A stretch of DNA of 64,000 bases from Pinus tabuliformis (taxonomy: Eukaryota > Streptophyta > Pinopsida > Pinales > Pinaceae): positions 1,280,660,277-1,280,724,276 of the forward strand of contig CM062818.1 of the NCBI GenBank assembly GCA_031772625.1, written 5' to 3'. The translations under genes were made by a program, and so were the position numbers. Positions 18,099 through 30,055 of the stretch are shown piece by piece (the stretch's first letter is position 1; every line of letters starts with the position of its first letter). The notes beneath the pieces are model-generated. The model worked only from the letters and a program-made list of their open reading frames with translations. It was not told the DNA's origin and made no database searches.

Positions 18099-21000
18099 AA
18101 TGGTGTCAGAGCATAGGTTCAAACACTGCGGCCTATGGACCAATCCACCTCCGCACTAAAAGCCATGTAATGTAGATGGTAAATTGATTCTCACAACTAA
18201 GGGAAATTCTAGGCTACGATTGTTTAACATAAATGGATTTTGAATTAACAATAGTTATATTTTAATGAGGAGTGAGATAACTAATTGCAGCACTTCACCC
18301 AATGAGGGGAGGGAATGGTTTTGAGTGGCACCATTGTCAAGTGATAGACTTAGTGCTTCCACTAGCACGATATCAAAAAGACTATCTAAAACTATTTCAT
18401 ACCATAGAATTGGATGGGGTCAATAAAATGGCTGACATGGTTTTTTTTTAGAGTGACCTGTGCATGGGCAAGACGAGACGTTTCTTACCTGTGGCTCATA
18501 ATCTATCATTTGATCCACTTGTTGGACCTCTTAGTTAATCCCATCATCTTGCATCAACGAAAGCATGTGATAATTGAATCGATATATTTCTATTGATGTC
18601 AGGTTTAGGTTTCTTTGATAAACGTGGTAGAAATGAATAGACACATATAAAGCAAAAGAATTCTAATTTGTAGTTGTTTAACTAATTATCAACGTAAAGA
18701 AACAAAATGTGAGATAGACGCATTTAAGAGATTACGTATTTTTGGTAAAATTGGTTTTAATTTTGGTAATTGTGCTAAACTTTTTGAGTTTAATTTCTAT
18801 TATGGAAGTTCCGGTTTTTTTACCTTCCCAATTAGGAATTGATATTTGACAAAGAGTAATCTAAAATGATAACTACAAGTTGACATATTTATTAACTTGT
18901 ACAGTTTTAACCTCAATTGGCTTACTATTGAATGAAGTGAAGCGTTAAAATTATAATTGATCTAAATCGAAAGCGAGTTTTGCATATTCAAACATTGAGG
19001 GAGGCAGAACACCTTTATTAGTTCAAAAGGAAACACCCAAAATTGTTGTTCATTTATACCTTTGGTGCCTCTATCTAATTACAATTTGGTTGAATTGAGT
19101 GGGATGACTAGGTATCAACTATTGTCTGTTAATATAGTATGATGGTTATGATCAACAATTCTCTTACTATGCTTGAATTTTTGCTGCTAGATACCCTTCC
19201 TTGAACAAATTGCTATGTTACTGCAAATTATTTGGCCGAGACTTGTGCTCATGAGATGGGTGTTTACGGAAGACTCATATATAGATATAGAATTGATGAT
19301 GTGCTATGTTGCTAATCATTGCATATTTCTATGAGGATTTGTTCATGATTTGTTGATTTAGAATGTTATTGTTGCCTTGATTCGAGAGTGATGATGATTT
19401 GAGACATTGAGGAGTCTCACATGTAATGTGATTATAAGTATTGTTGATGTTTCAGTTATTGCTGCTATCATAAAGACCCTTTAGCAAATAGACTTTGATT
19501 ATAGGGTGATGATGAGGGTGATGCTCAGGCGGAGCATATCTAGTATAGGGTTACCATGAGTTTATCTGCTATGTTTCATGCATATAACAATGCTAAAGTG
19601 GATAATTAACATGTTTATTAATGTTAAAAAGTTGCTTTTATTGTGTCCCCTAATAGATAAGGAGCTTAAAATTTTTATTATATACTGTGAATGTTTTCAA
19701 AACTTAAGTTGTGGTTGAACGCCCTTATGAGGATACAACAACTTTATATCATGATTGAAAAGTCATGCTTGCAAAGATGCATAGAAGAGAAGGATAATTA
19801 AACAATTGATAATCATGGTAAAACATGGCCATCGTATTAATGCAATATTAAATCTTGATAACAAGTAATGCATCTATAAGAAGAATATGAGTACTTAAGC
19901 TATGTAAGTACATGTATGACCTGCACGAAGGACTCATTGTGGGGTTACAACGAGTTGCATGGATATGATTTCCTATGCGAAGGAATCACAATTCTCACAA
20001 GCTAAATTATAAGGAAACAAAGAAGAAAGTTACCATGTATGTGGAATAATATGTGGTACATTTGGCTCTGATTAGATATCATAGAGGTAAAATATTAAAC
20101 TATGTTTATCTTAAAAATCATTAAATGAAATTTGAAGTGAGTATCCATATATATGAGCAAAGTAGAGATTAATCATTACACTTATGTTAAATATTCAAGT
20201 TTTTGGATAACTAAATTTCAAGGGGGAAGAGAGAATCCCTGGAAAACTATATTGGAATGAAACAAAATTGATTAATTCAATAAGTAATAGTGATTGGTGG
20301 ATTTAATGATATGGCCATCATATCATTTTATATTTAAAATTATATTCTGAGATTGCATGATTTCTATACAAGGGCAAAGTTTAATAAAATACAAACTCAT
20401 TGAGGTAAATTAGCCATAAGTCATCACATTACTCTACCCATATGAAAAATCAAATTATGTTTTTTATGTTTCCTAATTAATGACATAACTTAAGGAAATT
20501 AAGTTATGCTTAAAAGATCCTAAGAAGGGATGAGAGATGTGAAAGACAAGTCTTGTATGTAATATGAGACTAAGTACCTTAAAGTTGTCTTTTAAATTTA
20601 ATGTGGCTATGTTGATCAATGCACATGCAGGTAATGATGTAATTTAATTTGGATAAGGTTTGCTAATGGATGAATCATTTTAATAAGAAAATGTTCCAAT
20701 TACACATTAAGTGTGGAAACAAAACCATATCAGAATATTATGCATATTTAATTAAACATGCATAGGCTGTAACCTATGGGATTTTGGTTGAGTAAAGCAA
20801 TATCATAACTTAGATATGCAAGAGGCATAAAGTACATATTAATGTAAACTAAACTAGGAATGAGATGGTGAAGCATGTGCATAAAATCTACTGTACACAT
20901 GATAAAAAGGACATCAAACATTAATAATGATAGGATAAGAAGGTTAATGGACTGGCACGAAAAGTACATTTAGTGTACATACATAATGGAAATATAGAGG

Positions 21001-21434
21001 CAAGTCCTCGTGCTTCTTGGTTGATGGTATAAAGATTGTGCTAAGCTTAAAAACATCTTGTCAACAGTTCACTCAAATACCAATGGGTGAAACTTAAGGT
21101 GTAGAAAATTTTTCAACTTAAGGTGTACCATAATGTGCATATCTATGCAAATATAAACAAGGTTCTGGGGGTAACCACTCGCAAACATAAACCTTTCAAA
21201 TCTGCAAAATGAATTGAGATCTGAAAGATGTACTTCTTGTGAGAAGTAATAAGAGTAAAATGAACTATGTGCTTCTACTCTATATAAACAAAGTACATAT
21301 AGTGGGGCTTGTTTCTTTAGACCAATTTCAAGCGGCCTGCTTTTATACACTACATTTCAAGCATGATGGTCTAAATTAATAAGAAAAAGCTTGATAAACC
21401 CAAAAGGTTTTGCATAATTACCACTCATGATAAT
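18099..21434 (+). other. Element A interior, left part, no coding seen
   Basis: I found no gag or pol motif on either strand in 3.3 kb, only short chance ORFs on both strands. Base composition is uniform and AT-rich. Together with 30056-31807 it forms the whole interior of A. Confidence 0.65.
18101..18120 (+). promoter_or_regulatory. Element A primer-binding site
   Basis: TGGTGTCAGAGCATAGGTTC lies two bases after the 5' LTR. It matches the initiator-tRNA-Met complement (TGGTATCAGAGC) except for one transition, which sets the plus-strand orientation of A. Confidence 0.85.
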
Positions 21435-23216
21435 TGATGCCAGCCTAAGTGGCATATACCCCAATGACGTAGCCTAAGCCACATATACCCACAGTATCCA
21501 AATACGATTGCATGTCACACTATGTGTGACCCAGGAATTTCAAATATTCCTTACCTAGTAAAACCTTCAGTTAATCAAGGTTAAGGATCCTTAATTAAAC
21601 TCTATGTAGAAGTACAATATCTGATTAAAACCCACTTTATCAAAGTCTAAGTCTTTAAGTGGAAATATATCTGGTTCTCTCTTAACCCTTATAACTCAAC
21701 CTTTCAGTTAATTTTATCACCTGTGCATGTCAACCATACCATGGTCTTCAGACTTTGGTTAAAACCAAAACTTAATGCATAAAACATTAATTCCGCCTAT
21801 TTCTATTATAATTCCCATATAATATAAATAACTCATAAAACACACTTAAACCTTTACCTTTCCACCTTTCTCCTAATCTTTGCACATATATCGATGCTCT
21901 CTTTAGCATGTTTAATCCTTGTCGTCGATCTCATTCCTCGATCTGATGGTTATCGCATCACCCGATCATCAACTAACACGGACAATCTCCACTGTTGATT
22001 TACTCCATCCAATACAATGGCTGTCGCGTCATCCAATCACCAACAATCTCGGCTGATCTTCACCATTGATCAATCTGAGTTGATCCAATGGTTATCTCAC
22101 AGAATTAAGCATGACCGATATAAGAATGAAGGGACGTGAGAAAAGTGGTTTTCTCTTTCCTCCTTGTGCTACGTGTCAGCCACTAAGGTTAATCATGTAG
22201 AATTCTGAAATACCATTTACTACCTTTAGGTCGCGCGAGAAACTACTTACCCTTTGCAAGACCGCTTCATCCTTTTCTAGCACGTGGGTTTAATCTCTAC
22301 CGTTCATCTTCTTAACTTTATTTTGCGTGACTTAATCTTGAGAATCTATCTCCCTCGCTCTTGTTCTTTGATTTGATTGATCCAACATCTGGGCTTCACT
22401 ACTACATTCCTCTATTTCTTACTATGTAACAACGCATTTGCTTTATGCCTATGTATTTGCTCCTGCTTGACAATCTTCATTGGTTTTGAACTCGATCTCC
22501 GCTTGTGCCTTTACACTTCCTTCACCTTCACTATAACATTAAAGGCTTCCTCTTGTACTGTCAATGTGTAAATCCGTAACACTCCTCTCTACACCTCTTC
22601 TTTGGTTCTGTACACTTACAACCTATGTTACATAGAATTACTCAAGTTCCCACACAACTTATAATTCAAATACACATCACACAAACTCATAATCAAGTTA
22701 TATGTATTAAATAACAAACATTTACACAAGAATTTATTCCTCAGCCTGATCTTCTATATCAGTGGCATTTCTCTTCTCTACCTGTAGGCTTACAGTCAAA
22801 CCTATCTAATCTCACTCTAACTAACTGACTCTATGTATTTTTCACTTACATTTATACAAAAGGTTTTGTTTAACCAATTCTGGTTCAGATCCTTAATATT
22901 CTGAACTAAATCTTGAATATCCTCTAAGTCCACTTTTAACTCTAGTTAATCTTTAAGACTCCTCTCTAGTTCCACGAATCATGACACCACTTTCTAGTCT
23001 AAGACTTACAATTGATTTCCAACTCTCTCGTCATCACTTATCATCACTCATGTTCTCCTATATTCGAGAGCGTTTACAAATATCTAATTAATTCCTATTC
23101 TAATCACTCAAAACATTAATAATTACATACATAGGAATCCAGCTTCCTTGAAAACAAAATACCCCTTAAGTTAACTAGAACATAATGAAATTGCTAAGCA
23201 TTATGCTCCTGCGTCA
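21435..23216 (-). repeat. Element B 3' LTR
   Basis: It aligns end to end with 28263-30055: both start TGATGCCAGCCTAAGT and finish TGCTCCTGC(G/A)TCA. The purine-rich side just inside (minus strand TTGGGAGTC) is only a weak polypurine tract. Short ORFs within it are not genes. Confidence 0.88.
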
Positions 23217-23236
23217 GACTCCCAAGGTTAAAATAA

Positions 23237-23721
23237 TCATGATCCCATGATCATGTGCTTCCAACCTTTGTCTTCTTGGATCCCATACTTTGTTCTATAA
23301 ATTGTCTTTGGTTGTGTTGTTGTTTGTTGATGTTCTCCAAGTTTCCACACTTTATGTTGCTTTGCTCCACTAGCTATGCTTTCACAGTCTACTATTGTCT
23401 TTCTCTTTATACTGCTCCTTGGCCTTCTTACTATTGTTGTCTTCGGAGGCACCTTCATCATCAATATTATTTTTTTTTCAATCTCTATGTCCAATTTATC
23501 TTTTGACTGATAATTACTTTTCCATTCTGTTCACTCATCTTCAAACTGTTGCTCGTTGTGTTCTCTTTGAAGTTGTTGGATTCTTAAGGCTGCCCTTTCA
23601 TCCTCACCCTCTTTTTGTTGTCCAGACAACCTCTGTTCAATATCTATAAATTTACTTTCAAAAAGTAAATAGTCCTCCAATTTCCTTCGTACTTGATTCC
23701 CCTCAAATAAATCACTATGTC
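23237..23721 (-). pseudogene. Element B frame, C-terminal part (left of 5S array)
   Basis: Right after the target duplication the minus strand reads HSDLFEGNQVRRKLEDYL and about 50 more mostly charged residues with heptad-like spacing (RIQQLQREHNEQQF). A stop follows, and then an 85-codon basic segment (23237-23494) rich in Lys/Thr/Arg. I recognise no family. It continues the frame seen at 25700-27047 if the 1989-bp array and one copy of the duplication are ignored. Confidence 0.55.
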
Positions 23722-23951
23722 AGATATCATTTTTGGGATTCAACTGCGTTAAGTAAGTCATTCAAACGTATGACCATTTCCATGAGAGGTAGTCGTAACT
23801 GACTAATTTCTCATGATTTTTGAATAGTTCACTTAGCACTCATTGCATCGGGTGATGCTCACAGGGGTGAAGAAGTGGGATTGAAACTAGTGAAATGTGG
23901 AGAACGAATCACATAGCATCAATCATCACTTTCGGGGCTTGCACCCGGTAA

Positions 23952-24018
23952 CCAGGACTTCCCAGGAGGTCACCCATCCCAGAACTCCCCTGGCTCAAGC
24001 GCGCTTAACTGTGGAGTT
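23952..24018 (-). promoter_or_regulatory. 5S-like core 1 (internal Pol III promoter)
   Basis: Sense is minus strand. Box A-like AGTTAAGCGCGCTTGAG and the block GATGGGTGACCTCCTGGGAA (intermediate element plus box C) are intact. The 5' third of 5S is not recognisable, so it is not a functional 5S gene. Confidence 0.8.
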
Positions 24019-24388
24019 TTTCCCACAATCAAGCCCACTTAGCTTGCTACCCCATTTGCAAAACCTTAGCAAGTATTGTGCCTCATGAACCATTCAAGTA
24101 GAGATCCCTTGACTCTTTTTGAATTTAAGTATGGGGGATTTACGCAGTGCATTATATTAGATATCATTTTTGGGATTCAACTGCATTAAGTAAGTCATTC
24201 AAACGTATGACCATTTCCATGAGAGGTAGTCGTAACTGACTAATTTCTCATGATTTTTGAATAGTTCACTTAGCACTCATTGCATCGGGTGATGCTCACA
24301 GGGGTGAAGAAGTGGGATTGAAACTAGTGAAATGTGGAGAACGAATCACATAGCATCAATCATCACTTCCGGGGCTTGCACCCGGTAA

Positions 24389-24455
24389 CCAGGACTTCCC
24401 AGGAGGTCACCCATCCCAGAACTCCCCTGGCTCAAGCGCGCTTAACTGTGGAGTT
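24389..24455 (-). promoter_or_regulatory. 5S-like core 2
   Basis: This minus-sense copy lies 437 bp from core 1. Just outside the core it carries the CCGGAAG variant shared with core 3, where cores 1 and 4 have CCGAAAG. Confidence 0.8.
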
Positions 24456-24943
24456 TTTCCCACAATCAAGCCCACTTAGCTTGCTACCCCATTTGCAAAA
24501 CCTTAGCAAGTATTGTGCCTCATGAACCATTCAAGTAGAGATCCCTTGACTCTTTTTGAATTTAAGTATGGGGGATTTACGCAGTGCATTATATTAGATA
24601 TCATTTTTGGGATTCAACTGCGTTAAGTAAGTCATTCAAACGTATGACCATTTCCATGAGAGGTAGTCGTAACTGACTAATTTCTCATGATTTTTGAAAA
24701 ATTCCTTATCATGAGAAATTAGTCAGTTATGACTACCTCTCATGGAAATGGTCATACGTTTGAATGACTTACTTAACGCAGTTGAATCCCAAAAATGATA
24801 TCTAATATAATGCACTGCGTAAATCCCCCATACTTAAATTCAAAAAGAGTCAAGGGATCTCTACTTGAATGGTTCATGAGGCACAATACTTGCTAAGGTT
24901 TTGCAAATGGGGTAGCAAGCTAAGTGGGCTTGATTGTGGGAAA

Positions 24944-25010
24944 AACTCCACAGTTAAGCGCGCTTGAGCTAGGGGAGTTCTGGGATGGGTGACCTCCTGG
25001 GAAGTCCTGG
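24944..25010 (+). promoter_or_regulatory. 5S-like core 3
   Basis: This plus-sense copy is the mirror of core 2 across the centre at 24699.5. It has one private change inside the core (GAGCTAGGG where the others have GAGCCAGGG). Confidence 0.8.
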
Positions 25011-25380
25011 TTACCGGGTGCAAGCCCCGGAAGTGATGATTGATGCTATGTGATTCGTTCTCCACATTTCACTAGTTTCAATCCCACTTCTTCACCCCTG
25101 TGAGCATCACCCGATGCAATGAGTGCTAAGTGAACTATTCAAAAATCATGAGAAATTAGTCAGTTACGACTACCTCTCATGGAAATGGTCATACGTTTGA
25201 ATGACTTACTTAACGCAGTTGAATCCCAAAAATGATATCTAATATAATGCACTGCGTAAATCCCCCATACTTAAATTCAAGAAGAGTCAAGGGATCTCTA
25301 CTTGAATGGTTCATGAGGCACAATACTTGCTAAGGTTTTGCAAATGGGGTAGCAAGCTAAGTGGGCTTGATTGTGGGAAA

Positions 25381-25447
25381 AACTCCACAGTTAAGCGCGC
25401 TTGAGCCAGGGGAGTTCTGGGATGGGTGACCTCCTGGGAAGTCCTGG
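25381..25447 (+). promoter_or_regulatory. 5S-like core 4
   Basis: This plus-sense copy is the mirror of core 1 and shares its flanking variant. Transcripts from cores 3 and 4 would run right, and those from 1 and 2 left, so the promoters diverge from the centre. Confidence 0.8.
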
Positions 25448-25699
25448 TTACCGGGTGCAAGCCCCGAAAGTGATGATTGATGCTATGTGATTCGTTCTCC
25501 ACATTTCACTAGTTTCAATCCCACTTCTTCACCCCTGTGAGCATCACCCGATGCAATGAGTGCTAAGTGAACTATTCAAAAATCATGAGAAATTAGTCAG
25601 TTACGACTACCTCTCATGGAAATGGTGATACGTTTGAATGACTTACTTAACGCAGTTGAATCCCAAAAATGATATCTAATATAATGCACTGCGTAAATC

Positions 25700-27047
25700 C
25701 CCCATACTTAAAATCACTATGTCGTTCATCAATTCTAGCATATTTTCCTTCTTCCTTCATGATTATCTCTCTCTGCATCAAATACTGATTCTCTAGCATT
25801 CTTTCCAGCAACATAATATCTTTGTTCCATGGATTAAATGCTTCCACAAAATCTTTCTCTTCCATATTTACTTGGTTGCTCGTCTATGCCAAAATTTCTC
25901 CATAATCTTCAACAAAACCTGCACTCACAAAACAATTATTAAAATAAAAAGCATAAGGCTTCAGTACCTTTTCTTTCTCTGGCAACATCTCAGTATGCTG
26001 CTCTAATTTTTTCTCTTTTATCAGCACATAAATATGCTGATTTAAATTCTAAAAAGAATTCACGAGACTGTCATCTAGTCTCTCGTCCACACCATCTAAT
26101 ACAATGATTTTTTCTTGCTCTTTTTCACTATAGTGAACTTCTTCATTCTCATTCAGCTCTGATTTTACAACCTCAACACTTACTCTTTGGTTTTCTAGCC
26201 TTTTCTCCAAAAGATTTAACTCATGCCATAAATTTTCCATCTCACTTGGGATTTCTCCTAGAGTATTTTTACAAGCCTCACTATCTTCTTCTTTGTCACA
26301 AGTATAATCTCTTGGTGACACTACTTCATTCTCGATCAGAATAAAATTTTGATCCTCCATTTTTGTGATAGTTTTAGATGTATGCCCATCACTCTTCCTT
26401 TGGCCATTTAAGAAAATCAATTTCTCTTTGTCCTTACCAATAACAAATTCCTTATCATAAGATATAACTTTCTCATCTCTACTAAAGATATTTCCTTCAC
26501 TATGCAAGGAATTGATGAACTCCTTCTGCTATAATAACTCAACTTGATCTTCATTTGAAAGACAATCATCATCATACTTTGCTTGGAAACTTTCAGCTTC
26601 ACTCAAGACAGTTCCATAGGATGGTTTACCTTCTGCAATACCTGCATTCACATACAACTTGTTAGTTTTAAAACTACAAGGCCTCATGATCTCACTTGAT
26701 GATCCAATCACCAAGTCCTCCTATTGTTCCAAGCCTTCTACATGACCCAAAAATATTTCGATGGTCTTCTCTTCAATCTTCTCAAATCCTTCACTTGCTT
26801 GCTTGATATCCTTCCCTACCTCTTCCTGCTTTTGGCTGTCATAATGAGTCAAACTTCCTTTGCTTTCAATCCTTGCAATATGCTGAAAAGTAAAACATGT
26901 TCCCAACTTTGTACGGGCATTTACTTGAGACTTATCTACCTCATCTTCTTTCAAAACATAATTTTGATTTTGCCTGTCTTCTTCCTCTTTTATGACAATA
27001 TCAGTAAATTGTCCCTTTTCACATGTTTCACCTGCAAAGATACACAA
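25700..27047 (-). pseudogene. Element B frame, middle part, unknown coiled-coil protein
   Basis: One minus-strand frame runs from 27047 to the 5S array and is broken only by about five stops (near 26718, 26526, 26508, 26046 and 25890). It is rich in Glu, Lys, Asp and Asn (for example NLWHELNLLEKRLENQR, LLERMLENQYLMQREII), with probable coiled coils and no zinc knuckle, membrane segment or catalytic motif that I can see. It could be a highly diverged Gag or a captured host sequence. The consistent frame over about 450 codons argues that it was once translated. Confidence 0.6.
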
Positions 27048-27059
27048 ATTATCAGATTT

Positions 27060-28059
27060 AAGATCATGTAAACTTTTGGTCTACTTGGAGTTTCAGTCTT
27101 CAAGTCTTCTTGCTATCTTGAATTCTCACAATAATTCATAAGTTCTTCCATAGATATTCATTCTTCATCTTTACCCAGAACTTCACCTTGTTTTTCTTCA
27201 CAAATGGATAGTTCCATTTCCAACTCAACTTCTCTGAGTTTTCCCACTAGCCACTTTACTTACCTCTGTTGTAGCCTTCATTGTAACTTAGACCACCTCA
27301 CTGGCTTTTTCCTCAAGACCCAACCTTGTCTTTGGTCTTCCTCTCGTATCATCCTTAATACATTGAGATGTTCTTTTAACTCTAGAATCTCCTTGTCATG
27401 CTCCTTTTGACTCAATCTCTTGCCATTTTCCTTAGCATCCTCCTTCTTCACTTCTCTTCTATTGTGGTATTCCTCAGAACCTCTATTATCTTTGTTATGA
27501 CCATCAATATTCATCTTCTTCTCTATCTTCATGAGTTCCTCACTCACTTACTATGAGCTGCATTAAAGCCTCTACAATAGCAAGTCCTCCCTGCTGCCAC
27601 TTACCTCACCAAGATTTCCTTTGTACTTTCTCTTTTGTCAAGCACTTGGTTCTCTATCTCTGGAACATTTTTGCTCACTTCTCTCTGCTCCTTATAGGGT
27701 TCAACTCAGCTGCACCTTTTAAGAACACAACTATCCTCTTATATTTCAATCTCAATGAAATACTAGGTTCTGACCACCTCTTCTTTCATTCAGAAATTAT
27801 TACCAACTTTCTTCATTCCTTAGCAATTCTACCCACATTCTCTGTGGAATTTCCTTTGTGATCCCTCTATGAGCTGCAACAAAACCTCTGCAGTAACAAG
27901 TCCCCTTCTTGCTACACATGCCTCACTAAGCTTCTCTCCATTAAGCTCCATCTTTTGCATCTCTTTGGTTCTTTCCTCTGGAACCATATGAGCACTCCAT
28001 GCTCTGGGTTGTTGCAATCTTCTCACCTTCAAGACCTCTGCATGACCTTTTTCTACCAT
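27060..28059 (-). pseudogene. Element B frame, N-terminal part
   Basis: Short open segments on the minus strand at 27829-28059 (76 aa, with QQPRAWSAHMVPEERTKEM) and 27278-27547 (89 aa, very charged, EEYHNRREVKKEDAKENGK) are in different frames from each other and from the middle part. At least two frameshifts therefore separate them. They sit about 190 bases downstream of the PBS, where a first Gag-like ORF is expected. No family recognised. Confidence 0.45.
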
Positions 28060-28248
28060 TCACCTACACTTTGAATGGATTGTTCTCTATTTCCTTTGCA
28101 TCTGCAATTCTGCTACACTTTATCTCTGTGTGCCTTCTATTTGTCAGATTTAAAAACTGATCTCCTTTTGCCTACATACATACCTTTAAAACATAACTTT
28201 GTTCTAAGTTTTCTCAAAGAATTCTTACACAAAGAATTTCCTTATTCT

Positions 28249-28260
28249 GCTTTGATACCA
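28249..28260 (-). promoter_or_regulatory. Element B primer-binding site
   Basis: The minus strand reads TGGTATCAAAGC, two bases from the LTR edge at 28263. It matches the initiator-tRNA-Met site with one change (G to A). Confidence 0.85.
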
Positions 28261-28262
28261 AA

Positions 28263-30055
28263 TGATGCCAGCCTAAGTTGCATATACCCCAATGATGTAG
28301 CCTAAGCCGCATATACCTACAGTATGCCAATATGATTGCATGTCACACTATCTGTGTCCCAGGAATTTCAAAGATTCCTTACTTAGTAAAGCCCTCACTT
28401 AATCAATTTTAACGCTCCTAAATTAAACTCTATGTGGAAATACAACATCTCATGAAAACCAGCTTTATCAAAGTCTAAGTCTTTAAGTGGAAATATATTT
28501 GGTTCTCTCTTAACCCTTATAACTCAACCTTTTAGTTAATTTTATTACCCACGCATGTCAACCATACCATGGTCTTTGGACTTTGGTTAAAACCCAAACT
28601 TAACACGTAAAACATTAATTCTGCCTACTTCTATTATAATTCCCGTATAATAGAAATAAGTCATAAAACACAACTAAACCTTTACCTTTCCGCCTTTCTT
28701 TGAATATTTGCACATATATCGATGCTCTCTTTAGCGCGTTTAATCGCTGCTGTCAATCTCATTCCTCAATCTAACGGTTATCGTGTCACCTAATCATCAA
28801 CTAACCCAGAGAATCTCCACTGTTGATCTAATCCATCCAATCCAATGGTTGTCGCGTCACCCGATCGCCAACAAGCTTGGCTGATCTTCACCGTTAATCA
28901 ATCCCGCTTGATCCAATAGTTATGGTGCAATCTTGCACAAAATTAAGAACGACTGATATCAAAATGAAGGAACACGAGAAAAGTTATTTTATCTTTCCTC
29001 CATATGCTACATGTCAGCCGCTAAGGTTAATCGCGTACAATTATGAAATACCATTTACTACCTTTAGGTCGCATGATAAATTGCTTACCCTTTGCGAGAC
29101 CGCTTCATCCTTTTCTAGCACATGGTTTTTATCTCCAGTGTTTGTCTTCTTAAATTTATTTTGCATGACTTAATCTTGAGTGTCTATCTCCCTCGCTCTC
29201 ATTCATTTATTTGATTGATCCAACGACTGTGCTTCGTTGCTATGTTCTTCTATTTCTTACTGTGTAACAACTCATACAACTTTTTGCCTGTGTATTTCCT
29301 CTCGCCTGACAATCTTCATTGCTCCTTAACTCGATCTCTGCTTGTGCCTTTATGCTTCCTTCAATTGTGTTGTAACATTAAAGGCTTCCTCCTATACTAT
29401 CTATGTGTAAAGCCGTAACAGTCCTCTATGCACCTCTTCTTTCGTTTTGTACACATGCAACCTATGTTACGCAGAATTACTCAAGTTTACACACAACTTA
29501 TAATTCAAATGCACATCACGCAAACTCTGAATTGATTTATCTATATTAAGTAACAAACATTTACATAGGAATTTCTTCCTTGACTTGATCTTCTATATCA
29601 GTGGCCTTTCTCTTCTCTACCCGTAGGCTTACAGTCAAACCTATCTAATCTCACTCTAACTAGCTGACTCTATGTCTTTTTGGCTTATATTTATACAAAA
29701 GGTTCTGTTTAACCAATTCTGGTTCAGATCCTTAATCTATTGAACTAAATCCTAAATATCTTTTAAGTCCAATTTTAACTCTAGTTAATCCCTAAGAATC
29801 CTCTCTAGTTCCACGAATCATGAGACCACTTTCTAGTCTAAGACTTACAATTGGTTTCCAACTCTCTCATTATCACTCATCATCACTCATGTTCTCCTGT
29901 ATTCGATAGCATTTAGAAATATCTAATTAATTCCTATTCTAATGACTCAAAACATTAATAATTAGATACATAGGAATCCAACTTCCTTGGAAACACAAAA
30001 CCCCTTAAGTTAACTAAAACATAATGAAATTGTTGAGTTGTATGCTCCTGCATCA
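28263..30055 (-). repeat. Element B 5' LTR, 1793 bp
   Basis: It starts TGATGCCAGCC and ends CTGCATCA on the plus strand and aligns along its length with 21435-23216. By eye the copies differ at several percent of positions, so B is not recent. Confidence 0.88.

Larger units (their letters stand above)
23722..25710. mobile_element. 5S-rRNA-derived inverted repeat (Cassandra/SINE3-like), four cores
   Basis: Two 969-bp arms (23722-24690 and 24709-25677) are near-perfect reverse complements around an 18-base loop (24691-24708); 33 further bases extend the right end. Each arm carries two tandem 437-bp units. Each unit contains a 67-base stretch that aligns, without gaps and at about 85% identity by eye, with bases 42-108 of plant 5S rRNA, including the box A, intermediate element and box C of the internal Pol III promoter. 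Cassandra TRIM elements have 5S sequence in their LTRs, and SINE3 elements have 5S heads. I see no PBS or purine tract here. The 13-bp duplication fits a target-primed insertion better than LTR integration. Confidence 0.8.
23709..25723. repeat. 13-bp target-site duplication around the 5S array
   Basis: AAATCACTATGTC occurs at 23709-23721 and again at 25711-25723, exactly bounding the inverted repeat. Ignoring the insert and one copy leaves the element B reading frame continuous, which independently supports a simple insertion. Confidence 0.88.
21435..30055 (-). mobile_element. Element B: LTR retrotransposon nested in A, novel broken coding frame
   Basis: LTRs at 21435-23216 and 28263-30055 (1782 and 1793 bp) have TGATGC...GCATCA-type ends. 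A tRNA-Met-type PBS next to the right LTR sets minus-strand orientation. The 5-kb interior holds a long charged, coiled-coil-like frame on the minus strand, broken by stops and by the 5S-derived inverted repeat. No RT or integrase is present, so B is non-autonomous. Flanks (ATAAT left, ATGGT right) are not a convincing target duplication. Confidence 0.85.

Noticed and set aside
20748-21350. Two minus-strand ORFs of 73 and 93 codons
   Set aside because: No family, no matching frame around them, and they lie in the non-coding interior of element A.
23952-25447. Functional 5S rRNA genes
   Set aside because: Only about bases 42-108 are recognisable, with about ten differences each by eye, and the 5' third is absent.
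23897-25502. Four identical 63-codon ORFs
   Set aside because: They are the antisense of the 5S-derived cores and flanks; identity reflects the DNA repeat, not a protein.
23722-25710. CRISPR-like or IS-like array
   Set aside because: The repeat period is 437 bp, the context is a plant retrotransposon, and there is no spacer structure.
27204-27861. Plus-strand ORFs of 68 and 102 codons opposite element B coding
   Set aside because: They are shadows of the charged minus-strand frame.
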